In this document: in pieces, positions 33,657-44,663 of the stretch
How the letters are laid out: each line of letters starts with the position of its first letter
How positions within the stretch are numbered: position 1 is the first letter of the stretch
Source of the DNA: Fallopia convolvulus
Lineage: Eukaryota; Streptophyta; Magnoliopsida; Caryophyllales; Polygonaceae
Direction of reading: 5' to 3'
DNA: 64,000 bases
NCBI GenBank assembly: GCA_964016875.1
Contig: OZ024726.1
Span: forward strand, 51,510,825-51,574,824
The notes under the pieces: generated by a model
Told to the model about the DNA's origin: nothing
The model's input: the letters and a program-made list of their open reading frames with translations, nothing else
Databases searched by the model: none
Position numbers and translations under genes: made by a program

Positions 33657-34448
33657 ATGTCTGGAAAAACAAGAGACGGTTCTTCCGGCAAGGAAACGCC
33701 GAAGAACAAAGATTCGGTGATTCCCGCTCTCAAGGAGCACATGGAGACAAGCGGATCGCAAGGATCCAAACCGTTGTTTCACTCAGCCCTAGCCATCTCC
33801 AACATCAAAAATCTCATTCGGCTCACTTTGGATGTTTCCAATACGAAATACAACTCGTGGGCTGAATTGTTCAAAGTCGCTGCCCGTGCTCATCGCGTTC
33901 TCGATCATATCGACGCGTCAATCCCTCGTCCCGATGATGTTGATGATGCCCTCTGGGATCAATTGGATGCAATCATTCTTCAATGGATCTATGCCACGAT
34001 ATCGTCGGATTTACTCCTCACAATCTTAGAGTCCGACGCCGCTGCTCTTTCGGCATGGACCAAGTTGAAGAACATCTTCCAATATAACAAAGAGACCAGA
34101 TCTGTCTATCTCCAGAATGAATTCTCCCGTTGTCGTTTGGAGTCCTTCTCCTCTGTTTCGGCCTACTATCAACAACTCAAGGATCTTGCCGATCAATTAA
34201 AGAATGTTGATTCTCCTCTTATTGAACGTTAGATGGTTATTCAGATGATTGTCGGGTTGTCATCTGAATATGATACGGTGGCCAGTTTAGTCCAACAAAC
34301 ACGACCATTGCCGGATTTTGCTCAAGCACGATCGATGGTCTTACTTGAAGAGACCCGACGTGAAAAGCGGGACACTCTTGCCACCGACGTCAAGGCTCTG
34401 ACAGCGACCTCGACCTCCTTCAATCCACCGCCGGAAAAGCCAGCTGAT
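33657..34448 (+). pseudogene. copia gag (UBN2-type), one internal stop
   Basis: Begins MSGKTRDGSSGKETPKNKDS. It carries the copia gag core (YNSWAELFKVAARAHRVLDH, DDALWDQLDAIILQWIYATI, SAYYQQLKDLADQL). A TAG at 34230 interrupts it, after which the same frame continues MVIQMIVGLSSEYDTVASLV and on to EKPADV, where the interruption begins. Confidence 0.88.
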
Positions 34449-37400
34449 GTTCGCCTTTTTAGTTGTGTTTTTAGGGTGTGTTTTTAGTGTGTTTGAGTCT
34501 TTTTATTTAGTTTTGTGTTTTATTTTGAGTCGTTTGTGTAGGTTTTCGTATTTCTTTAAGATATGGAGTCTACATAAGCTTTGGTGGTGTTTTATAGGTT
34601 TTTAGAAGCTACTTGGAGCACTTTTGAGGAAAAGAGCAAAGTCGAAGAGAAGCACTTAAGGAAAAGCTCAAGGAATGAAGTTCATAAAGTCATTGAAGAT
34701 CAAGTTTGAGCTTGGAAAGAGATAGAGAAATTCGTTACAAGAACATAGGAAAAAGAATCGAGTCAAACGGAGTTGTAACGAATCCGCTACGCAAGTTTTA
34801 CTCTAGGTTGTTTGAAGTGTTGAACAGGGTCGTTAACGAGGCTCTCAGCTCGTTAACAAGGCATCCCGAGGAGCAGCGTGTCCGAGTCGGTGCGAGATGT
34901 TAAAGCTTTTATCTTATTTCCTTTTATGTTATTAGATAGATAGAAGGGATATATCTTATTAGAAGATTTATTTCCTCAGAGATAGATTTAAGATAGAATA
35001 GTTTCTCTATAAATACACTTGTCCCCTCTTTAGTTTTCTTATCATTCAAGTTAGGGGAGGAGGAGGAGGAGAGAAGAAGGAGGTGTGTAAGAGGGTGTAA
35101 TAACGCTCTTTTCTAAGAAGGGCAATGATGTAATTTCCCTTATTTTATTTAATAAAATATATGTGGCATTATCAAAATATTAAATGCTTCATCTTATTAA
35201 ATAAAAAGTTAACAAATAATCGTTATAAGATTATTTTAGATAGATGACCTTACCCGAAAGGTCATAAGTCTTACTCAATGTTAATAATAAATTTAAAGAA
35301 GTATTCATAAGAAGTGATATGAATAAAATCATATGAAATCATTAGGAATAATTTTCCTTAAGAAATTTTAACTATTCTAAAAGCTATTTTATGGTTAAGG
35401 AGTTTTAATACGTTACTTAATATTATTTTTAAATATTGTTGTGACAAATGAATAAAATTTTAAGGCAAGATAATGAGTTCTTAAAATGTTGGGTGTAAAA
35501 TATAATTTTCGGAATTTCAAATCCCTAAGAAATGGGCGTTTTTGCCACGTTTTTAAAAGTATGGGCCGAAATTGTAATTTTGTTAAAAATGGGCCCAAAA
35601 CTGTAAAATTCAGAAAATACCAGCTTCTACCTCCAGCAGCCCCGTGAATAGTGCCATTACAATGGAGATTTGCCCAAAAATCAGTTTTGCACCCATTAAT
35701 CATCAAATCAGGCTTATTATATATGGAAACGATCCATTTCTCGTACACAATCTATTTATGCTCTTAATTTCATAATCTAATCCTGTTTTTTTCGCAATTT
35801 GTCTTTAAAACGTTTTAGGGCTCAAATCAATTAGCTTAAATTGATTTGTCAATCAAATCAATTAAGACTAGGGAAGATTTTGATTGATTTGAAGCGTCAA
35901 TTTCGACCCTTTCCCCTATAAATACAGACCAAACTCGTTGTCCCTTGTATCACAAAAATTTACCAACCCCTTGGCTTGTTTGCTGTTCTTCCGGTCGGAC
36001 CGTTGTGCCATCAGTAGCCTTTGCTTTCTGCTCCATTTTTCAATTGAAACTGTAAGTCAATCCTACCCATTTGTTTGAAATTGTTCAGTTCAATTTTTTT
36101 TAGAATTCCAATTTGTGCCTTCGTATGCGTACAAATAGATGTATGGGTTAATTCCAATTCATTTACTTTCTGTACGTACATCCACCCATAAAGCAATTGT
36201 TTGAAGCCTCTTACTAATTTGTTTTCATTAACATATTTTTATATCTAAGTATAAAATAACTTTATCAGCATTCTGTGTTCTAGTTCGTTAACTTTGACTA
36301 ACTTGATTTTGGTTTTTTATAAATGAATCAGTATAAAGTCATTTTCTTATGTTCACGTTAATCTTGTTCAATAATTAAATACATGTTTTGAGAAAGTTAA
36401 TAATTAAGTGTCTTATATGCAAAATTAGTTTTTTTTATAATGATTTAATATAAAACTTTTAATATTAAAGTTTGTTATTAAATTAATTAATATTTCTATG
36501 AATAAAATATTGAATAAGATTATGATTGAAAAATACATTATATGCATAATATAAAGTATTTAAGATCACATTCCACAAACCATGAAAAGTTAGAATGTTC
36601 ATAACTTTAAGATTAATCGGGAATCATCTTACTAAATTAGAAGTTTATAATTTTTATAAACTCCTAAATTAAATCGTAGTAACTCTTTTAAAGGAGAAAG
36701 AATATCAAAATAAATTAATACAATTTATTTTGTACTTTCGTTTGAAACAGGAACTATTTGGTTCTCGCGTTTTTCCCATCCATCGAATCCTTGCATCGTT
36801 TCGTCTGCTAACAAGGCAAGTGGTGGTTCGCTCTCATATTTTTATCATGAATACTTTTATTCATGTTTGCATGTTGTGTTGGGAACGCTTGTTTGAATAA
36901 AATGAACTTAGGTTATTATAGAAATAATGACCATGTTGAAATGTATAAATGAATTAGGGTTTATTATGCATAGAACTAATGACCCCATGGTATCTTATTG
37001 TTATTATTCTTACTATTATGCGCTAGAGGATATATTTTAGTTGCAATGTGTGTGCACATGTTTGTTTCACGGTCTCATTTTGGGATTCGTTGTTTTGGAC
37101 TAGCGTAGAATTAGGGGTGGGAGTTCACTAACCCCTGAACACCTCTTTATAATATTTTGCATTAGGATGGACCTAGACCCTAATGTTGGTCATGACCCTG
37201 CTCTCTCAACTGTTTTGAGGAGTGTTTGGCACCTAGCTAGTGCCTTGTATCGGGACTTAGGAACCCATTCCTCCCTTTGTGGGATTCTATATCTTATGGC
37301 ATATCGCGTTGTCGTCTTAAAAGCTACCAACTTGAATGAAATGTTTTGTAATTAAAAAAGATAAGTGCTAGTGCACACCCATTAAAATGTGTTCAGGGTG

Positions 37401-38756
37401 GTGACTACAACTTGGAAAACCACTCTGACTCCCGGCTTTGATTAATCTATTTTCCAATCTGAATTCGGACAACACGCATTCGGTGAGGTTGGTTGTAGAT
37501 TTGATAAGTCGACGGAGGCTTTTCAAAATATTGGTTGATAATTAAAGTTCCCAACATAACCTTTCTCATTCTTAAGGAACCATAGTTTTGTGGTGTCCTA
37601 ATCTTTTCATCATATTTCCCTTTCCGTGAGATTATTTGGGTTATGTCATCGACCGGCTTTCATTCGGAGTCCGATGGTCATAATGCAACTAAGATCACAA
37701 GAACCTCACATAAAATTCCACTTGCGTAGTCTTTCATTAGACTGACCAACCGCTTTATTTCTTTTGCATGGTCGGCTGGTGTCAACCGTCCCTATACGGA
37801 ACATCAGGGAGTAAAGGAGTGGTGATTCGAGATTGAAGCTGTTGAAGTTGTTGCACGTCACGTTTCTTTTGAATAACTTTTTCGTTTAAGGTCGAGATCT
37901 TTGGTTTGTAAGGACCGCCTTCAAGAATTTTACTTCCGCTTTGTTCAAGACTATTTATCTTATTTTTCCGCACGTATTTGGATTATTCAAGATTGTGAAA
38001 GTTGGACATTTTGTTTTAATATTTATTGAATTATCATTATTATTTTTATCTTGAATACTGTGAAAGCCTTGGGTGGCTTTGGAGTTAAATTTCGAGGTCA
38101 CTGGTGGTAATAATTCCGAGGGAAAAACGGGGGTGTTACAGAGGGAGAGACGAGTGGGATTTGTGGAGAAGAACTATCGTTTGGATTTAAAGTTGTAAGC
38201 TTTCCCTTTTGTTTAATATAGTTGTTTGTTTTTAATTATGCTTTGTGAGTAGTCTTCCTCTCTAAGGTTGAGGTTAAACCCAACAATGGTTGTGCATGCT
38301 TGTTTGTGATCATATCTTGATTGTTTTTTATTTCATGAATCTATTCTCTTGCTCTTAATCCTTGAAACGAAAGTTGAAGGGAATTTCTCATTCATAGTTT
38401 AAGCGAAAGCATAAACCTTGAATCAGAATAGTCAATTTAGGGTTTTGAAGCGAAAGCAGATCTATCCTAGTTGAAGTAGAAGAGATAGATAGTAAGTTTA
38501 TTAATTTAGCGAAAGTCAATTGATTTACTTGCTTAAGTTAACGAAAGTTAGTGCCTTTATGTGATAAAAGCATGATCTATGTGTTTTATTAGCGTTTGAC
38601 ATGCATAATTGTTGTTGTGGTGATACCTTTACCTTAGAATCTCTCTTTCCTTGCTAAAAACCCTAGATTTTCAATTGATTGCTTACGTAACAAGTAACAA
38701 AACTTAGCAATGACTTTCTCCCTGCGGACGAATCTGACTCTGCTATACATAGATGG
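34449..38756 (+). mobile_element. LTR-like insertion in the copia element, itself interrupted
   Basis: Outer parts 34449-35090 and 38146-38756 (about 1.25 kb when put together) have the composition and order of an Athila/Tat-type LTR: tttttagttgtgtttttagg at the start, ttataggtttttag near 34590, ccctgcggacgaatctgact near the end. They resemble 29277-30618 in layout. A 3-kb solo LTR sits between them. I could not prove its own target duplication. Confidence 0.5.
35096..38140 (+). mobile_element. 3.0-kb solo LTR (Tekay/Del-like ends)
   Basis: Bounded by tgtaataacg and ggggtgttaca and flanked by a perfect 5-bp target duplication (gaggg, 35091-35095 and 38141-38145). No internal protein-coding region, primer site or second LTR is seen, so it reads as one LTR left after recombination. 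Very long LTRs with TGTAA...TTACA ends are usual for Tekay/Del chromoviruses. Confidence 0.82.
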
Positions 38757-39366
38757 ATCTTGATATAAATTTATTTGTTGTCAAGAAACCCTCTCAACAC
38801 CAGCGCAAAACTCGCCTCAGCAGGAGACCGACGGCCGCCAACCTACTGGTCGTGGTCGCGGGTGGGGTGGCCACGGTCGCGGTTCTGGCGCTGGCGCAAT
38901 TCAGTTGCAGCGTACTCCTTTCAGTTAGATGCAAGTTCCAAGGCAATCTCAACAGCCTTCTGTACCCGCTGGACAACACTTGGTATATGGACATTGGGGC
39001 CTCCTCCAACATGACCAACAACCAAGGTATGCTCTCTTCCCTTACCTCTAAGAGTAATTCTACTTCTGTTATTGCCGGGGATGGCACACGCATATCAACT
39101 TTGGGTCATGGAACAACCAGTATACCTACAAAAGGCCGACCCCTATACCTCCGTAATGTTCTTGTTGCACCTAATATTATCAAAAACCTAATTTCTGTCC
39201 GCCAATTCACTGCTGATAATAATGATTCTGTTGAGTTTGACCCATACAGTTTTTCTGTGAAGGACCTTCCAACGGGAACAACTCGAATGAGATGCACTAG
39301 CTCCAGCGAGCTTTACCCCATCACCAAATCGTCTAGTCCAGTTTCTTTATCTGTCGTGCCGTCTCC
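38757..39366 (+). pseudogene. copia gag tail and protease fragment
   Basis: Glycine/arginine-rich gag tail in one frame (PTGRGRGWGGHGRGSGAGA), then the protease region in another (NTWYMDIGASSNMTNNQGML ... VLVAPNIIKNLISVRQF). The usual DTGA active site reads DIGA. Similarity ends near 39366. Confidence 0.82.
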
Positions 39367-39369
39367 TGT

Positions 39370-40400
39370 TTGGCATTGGTTTTGTTTGTGCATTGATTTT
39401 TGGGGCACATTGTGTATCAATTTCGATTTTTTATTTCTTTCTAATTTTTTAAGCTTTAGGTATGTGTATGAATAATATAGTTGGTTAGTTTTTTATGCAC
39501 ATACAGTTAGTTTCGATGCACATTAATTTATTTTTAATGCACATACATAAATAAGATATAAATTTGTGCATGAGTGAACCTTATATGTGCATTAAAACTC
39601 TTTGGTGCATTAAAGCTAGCCATTTGTGCATCATTTTTTTTAAACATTGTGCATAGATTTCAAACTTTTTTTTTCTTACCTTATTATGTGTATGAATAAG
39701 TTTATTGCATATAGTTTAGTTTTGAAGCACATAACATTGATTTCAATACAATGCATAAATAAAATGCACTTTTTGATTATTTTAATGGACATTCGGCCAA
39801 CTTTGATGTGCATACATAAATAAATCACACTTTATTTTGGGGTATTTTGATGCACATATGAGTGCTTTTGATGCACTGCACATATCTATCTACATAGTTT
39901 TGATGCACAAAAAAAAGATGCATTGTTTAGTTATTTTGATGCACACACAACTCGTTTTAATACACACATACTCCCTCCGTTCTATTCTACTTGTCTTTCT
40001 AACCTCAAAATTTTGTTCAACAAAACTTATCCATTTAGGATTTTTATTTAATTAATATGTTGGAAAGTGTTCATATTGACTTTTCTCTCTCTATCTATTG
40101 GCTATAAAGGGTAGTTAGTAATTAATTGGTGATTACATTTAGAAAATTTTGGATTTTCAATGATATTTTTTATATTTTCAATGAGTTTCTTAACATACGT
40201 GAAAAAATCTAAAAGGACAAGTAGAATAGAACGGAGGGAGTAGCAATTAGTACGTTTTGATGCACATACTACTAATTTTGATGCACAAACACATATATCT
40301 ATACTACTAGTTTTGATGCATATTCGAACATTTTTTATGCACTTACAACTTACAACCAATTTTGATACACAGAATCATGTACATATCTTGCACGCGAGAC
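39370..40400. repeat. Degenerate TTTGATGCACATA repeat field
   Basis: Around fifteen imperfect copies of tttgatgcacata and relatives (for example near 39510, 39535, 39790, 39847, 39898, 39938, 40256, 40281, 40311) with irregular spacing of about 20-60 bp in AT-rich DNA. A MITE interrupts the field. No coding potential. Confidence 0.75.
39971..40240. mobile_element. Stowaway-type MITE
   Basis: 270 bp with matching terminal inverted repeats, ctccctccgttctattctac and its reverse complement at the other end, and TA on both sides (39969-39970 and 40241-40242). These are the marks of Stowaway/mariner MITEs. Confidence 0.9.
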
Positions 40401-40779
40401 TCCTTTCCATCCAACGACTTATTTTTTTGCATTTCGCATAAGAGCATTCTTTTGCATTTCGCATAAGAGCGCCTATACGTACATGATCTTAATTAATTCC
40501 AGTGACAAAACTGAAGGTTATAATGCCAAACTAATCAGAAACAAACAATACAAAAGATGCTAATTTGAAGAACTAGATTTCTGAATGGAGTACGCAAAGC
40601 ATAAACTACATCATTCCAATCCCTACAAGTCTACTTTATAACCTACCAAGAAAAGAAACGGTTGTACATGATTATTTGTTTAGACCAGTAAACAAGAAAC
40701 GGCGTTCTAAAGAATCTAAACAGCTAAAAGTCCAGATATTGTTTGCAGCAGTTAGTTAACTAGATATCATGTTTTTGTG

Positions 40780-42732
40780 TTAAAGAGCAAAGAAACAGCA
40801 TTTTAGCCAACACAGCCCTTTAGCCTCAGAACCAAGCTCATCAGGAAGCTCATTGAAGACGACCCTGCAAAACCCAGAAATCATGGCAGCCATGGCTTTC
40901 TCGATGTCTATTCCTCTCTGTTGGAAGTAGAAGAGCTGGTCTTCCCCAATTTTGGACGTGCTCGCTTCGTGCTCAACACGAGCTGTGTTGTTCTTTACCT
41001 GTTTATTAAAAATGCATTGCAAGGCTAATTAACATTGGCTGCTCCAATTTTCTCTTTTGGGAAACAGACTGTTGCAAGGATTATATCTAAGAAATATGCA
41101 TATACTAAATAAGTTTCCATATGCAACACAGTAGTCATAAACATCTCACAACAATCTATGTAAGAGACTTTTGATCCATATTTTCACACTGGCATGTCCT
41201 ACTAGAATAGAATCCATTTTTTGTTTCTAAATATTAATACCATTTCCAATTCACACACAAATTCGAAATTAAGCACCATAAAACTTACAACTTAGAGCTA
41301 TTTTTTACCATAAAACCACATTATAACTAGAAATACCACTATAAAATAGTCCAAAAATTCTGCACAGCAAAGTATATAAAAGAGAAACTACCTGGATATA
41401 TGGATAGGTGTTGGCTGCTGCATTATCACCAATCAGCATAGAATCACATTGTGAAGAGTTCTTAGCATTATCAGCACCAGACAACACCTGCACAAGACCT
41501 CTATACACATTCTTAGATTGCCCAGCAGAAATACCCTTTGAAATGATCCTGCTCCTACTATTCTTCCCCTTATGAATCATCTTCGTCCCAGTATCCGCTT
41601 GCTGATGATTATTTGTCAACGCAACAGAATAAAACTCCCCAACAGAATCATCGCCTTCCAAGACAACACTCGGGTACTTCCAAGTAATCGCCGCGCCCGT
41701 CTCCGCTTGAGTCCAAGATATCTTAGATCTAGACCCTGCACACACCCCTCTCTTAGTGACAAAATTATAAACCCCTCCTTTCCCTTCCTTATCACCAGCA
41801 TACCATTCCTGTACAGTTGAATACTTTATCTCTGCATCTTTACAGCAGTATAGTTCCACCACTGCAGCGTGCAGCTGATTCCTATCATAAGAGTGGGCGG
41901 TGCAAGCCTCGTAGTACTCCACAAAGCTACCCTCATCAGCAACTATTAAAGTGCGCTCAAATTGCCCGGTTTCTTTAGCATTGATCCTAAAGTAAGTAGA
42001 TATTTTCATTGGGCATTTCGTCCCTTTTGGTATGTAACAAAATGAGCCATCACTGAATACAGCAGCGTTAAGAGCAGCATAGTAATTGTCATCACTAGGC
42101 ACAACCCTACCCAAGTACTCTTGAACCAAAGCCGGATGCTCCTGAATTGCCTCTGAAATCGAGCAAAATATCACCCCAGCTGCCTCCAGGGTTTTCCTAT
42201 GAGTGGTAGCAATCGACACACTATCAAGAACAGCATCCACAGCAACATTAGGCAATCGATTTCTCTCATTCAAAGGAACATCCAGGTTCTCAAAGTACTT
42301 GTTCAAAGCCGGTTTCTTTTTGGGTTCAGAGTAATAGCACATATCTTGGAAATCAATTGGCGGGTATCTATTATCAGACCATTTCGGCTTAGTCATCTTC
42401 AAAAACTTCCGATAAGAATTCAACCTAAATTGAAGCATCCAATCGGGCTCCTCTTTCCTCGAAGAAATCGATCGAATTGTTTCCTCCGAAAGCCCCTTAG
42501 GGATGGTAAAGGATTCAATTTCCTCAGTGAACCCGTATTTGTAGTCCCTTTTGAGGAATTTCTCAAGTGGGCCATCAGATTTCTTCGATAGGATCTTCGT
42601 GGATTTGGTCGCTGGAGCTCTTGAATTCGGAGGGTGCAGAGTCCGAAACTTGAGGTGAGGAAACCCTTTTGAGGCGTCTGAAGAGGGCTGCAGAGAGAAT
42701 CGGGAGATGCCCTTTGATAACAAGGAAGCCAT
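40780..42732 (-). CDS. SUFB: Plastid Fe-S scaffold subunit SUFB (ABCI8), 2 exons
   Basis: SUFB is part of the SUFBC2D complex that builds Fe-S clusters in plastids. Exon 1 is 41392-42732 and exon 2 is 40780-40998 (GT-AG), coding 519 residues. The first about 50 residues are Ser/Thr-rich and basic, fitting a transit peptide. Conserved parts follow: FTIPKGLSEETIRSISSRKE, DWMLQFRLNSYRKF and the C-terminal core. The sulfur-relay/cluster residues are kept: Cys in NSSQCDSMLIG and the EHE motif in ARVEHEASTSKIGEDQLFYF. Oddity: after CRVVFNELPDELGSE the tail reads AKGLCWLKCCFFAL, where plant SUFB normally ends in LEGSVG-like sequence, and the usual acidic residue before VFNELP is Val. The protein is otherwise intact. 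Confidence 0.92.
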
Positions 42733-43510
42733 TGCTGGGGTTTGACTGTTTGAGCCTTTGAGGCGGTAGGAAGTTTGAAAAAGCTTTTAATTATAGAGAT
42801 TTTTGTAAACCCTACAAGAAAATAAATAAATCATATTTAAGAAAATAAAACTATCTTCAATAATAAAAACTAACAAAATAATTTCTATTCTACAAAATCG
42901 TTATGAAAATACTGAAGAGAGAAAAAAAAATTGCTCTCAGGACTACGTACGAACATAGAGAAAAAAAATTAAAAAATATAAAGCTAAAAGATAGAAAAAT
43001 TGAAATTGTTAAAAAAAAGTTCTAAAAATACTAAAATTCTAATTTAAGTCCTGATATGATTTTAAATGCATGGAAAAAAATTTCGATCAAGGCGTAACAC
43101 TGAGTTTAACTTGTGAGCCGATTTCCTATCCGGAAATGTACCGTGTGACTCAATCAAATATCGGAAGGCCGAGATCACTATTGTCGAAAAAGTAGTTTCC
43201 AACAATCAAGATCTTCTTCTATACACGCCGAAAGTCTGTCTACATCAGGGTTGGAGAAGTCTACATAAGGCAACGAAGAGTCGTAATTTTTGTGCCTAGA
43301 ATCAATTTTGTTGGAGAAAATTGGAATGGTGTAGTTTGGAAAGAACCATACACAACCTATTTACTATTAGTTTCGTAATGATTTTATATATTGTGTTACA
43401 AAAGCTTATTAGTCAAAAATGATTTATGTTTATAGGGTTGACAATTTTCGAGATCAAAGCAATAAGGAGTGGTTGACTTCAAGTTGTCCATAATGAAAGA
43501 ACGATATTAT
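42733..43510. other. Upstream region of SUFB, no gene seen
   Basis: Very AT-rich directly upstream of SUFB, probably its promoter and leader. Beyond about 43060 the composition is more mixed. No ORF or element is recognised. Confidence 0.4.
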
Positions 43511-43928
43511 CGCTAGAACTACGGACGAAATGTCCCACAATTCCCAAATATTTCTTGAAGCAAGAAAACCATCAGGGTCGGGGGTTTTGTCAGTGGCGAC
43601 GTGAAAACCGTCTTCTTGATCTCAGTTGCAGTGGGTTGTCTACAAAGCCAATCTTTATCCTCGTCCGACACAAGGCGAAGGATGATCTCCAAATCTTGTT
43701 GTATAGTATTGTTAGGTGTAGCGTTATGAACAAGAAGATTTGAGCTCATTGGTAATTTGTCTAGAAATGGAATCATGATCAAAGAGGACAAAACCATCCA
43801 AACTAAGAAAGGAAGTTGTTTTTTCTTTATATCTTTTTATCCTTACAACAGTTTGGAAATATTTCGAATTTTTATCAAAAAATTCTTTTTCCAATATTTG
43901 TGTTGGAATACCTGTAAACACATGTATT

Positions 43929-44464
43929 TGATAAAGTTCGGTAAGCCGAGAATCTGGGAGTCGTGAGATAACGGGCCTAGCATACAAGTCCAATAAGGTT
44001 ACAAACCAAAACCATATGGCAATGGGTGGAGTAGCTCATTAGGTTATATACTAGACTTTGTAGTTCCCAATTTCAGATGTGGGACAACTCTGAACACGCC
44101 CCCTCAAGTGCAACTGCCTGGGCCAGTTGACACTTAGACAAAGACAGACAGAAATCCCTCAAGGCTTAGCAAACCATCACAATTGATACGGCAACTCCTG
44201 TATTGGGTGGGTTGCTTGAACAATGAAGCTAGCAAGGCCGAAGAAGACTACATGAAATAAAGGAAATAAACCCACACCGAAACCTGCTCTGATACCATGA
44301 TAAAGTTCGGTTGGCCAAGAATTTGGGGTCGTGAGATAACGGGCCTAACATACAATTCCAATAAGGTTCCAACCCAAAACCATATGGCAATGAGTGGAGT
44401 AGCTCATTAGGTTATATACTAGGCTTTGTAGTTCCCAATTTTAAATGTGGGACAATTCTCAACA
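43929..44464 (-). mobile_element. TRIM (terminal-repeat retrotransposon in miniature)
   Basis: 536 bp: two near-identical LTRs (43929-44096 and 44298-44464; on the plus strand starting tgataaagttcgg and ending ctnaaca), a perfect tRNA-iMet primer site (cctgctctgatacca on the plus strand, 44283-44297) and a purine tract beside the other LTR (minus strand gagggggcg). The internal part is about 200 bp with no protein. The flanks gtatt / atatt fit a target duplication with one change. Confidence 0.9.
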
Positions 44465-44663
44465 ATATTTACGGGAATGTTGCTTTATCTGTTTCTAAAT
44501 AGCCTCATATGTGGGGATAACCAAAAGATCTCTATGTAAATGGGCTAGTCGCTTTTCCTCACATTTCAACTGTTCGAAATTGTTTGAGAATTTAATGTGA
44601 GACCATGTCTTAGAATATTTTTTCAAAAGTTTGAGATTTGAGCAAAGACAGAACATAAAAAGA

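Larger units (their letters stand above)
33329..39366 (+). mobile_element. Ty1/copia retrotransposon remnant, interrupted
   Basis: A short LTR tail (to about 33454), a tRNA-iMet primer site with one extra base (tggtatcacgagcc, 33455-33468), gag (33657-34448), then a 4.3-kb interruption, then the gag tail and protease (38757-39366). RT, integrase and a 3' LTR are not found. A Retrofit-type gag is suggested by the gag helices. Confidence 0.75.

Noticed and set aside
37167..37355. 62-codon ORF as a gene
   Set aside because: It lies inside the 3-kb solo LTR and has no domain or conserved start context.
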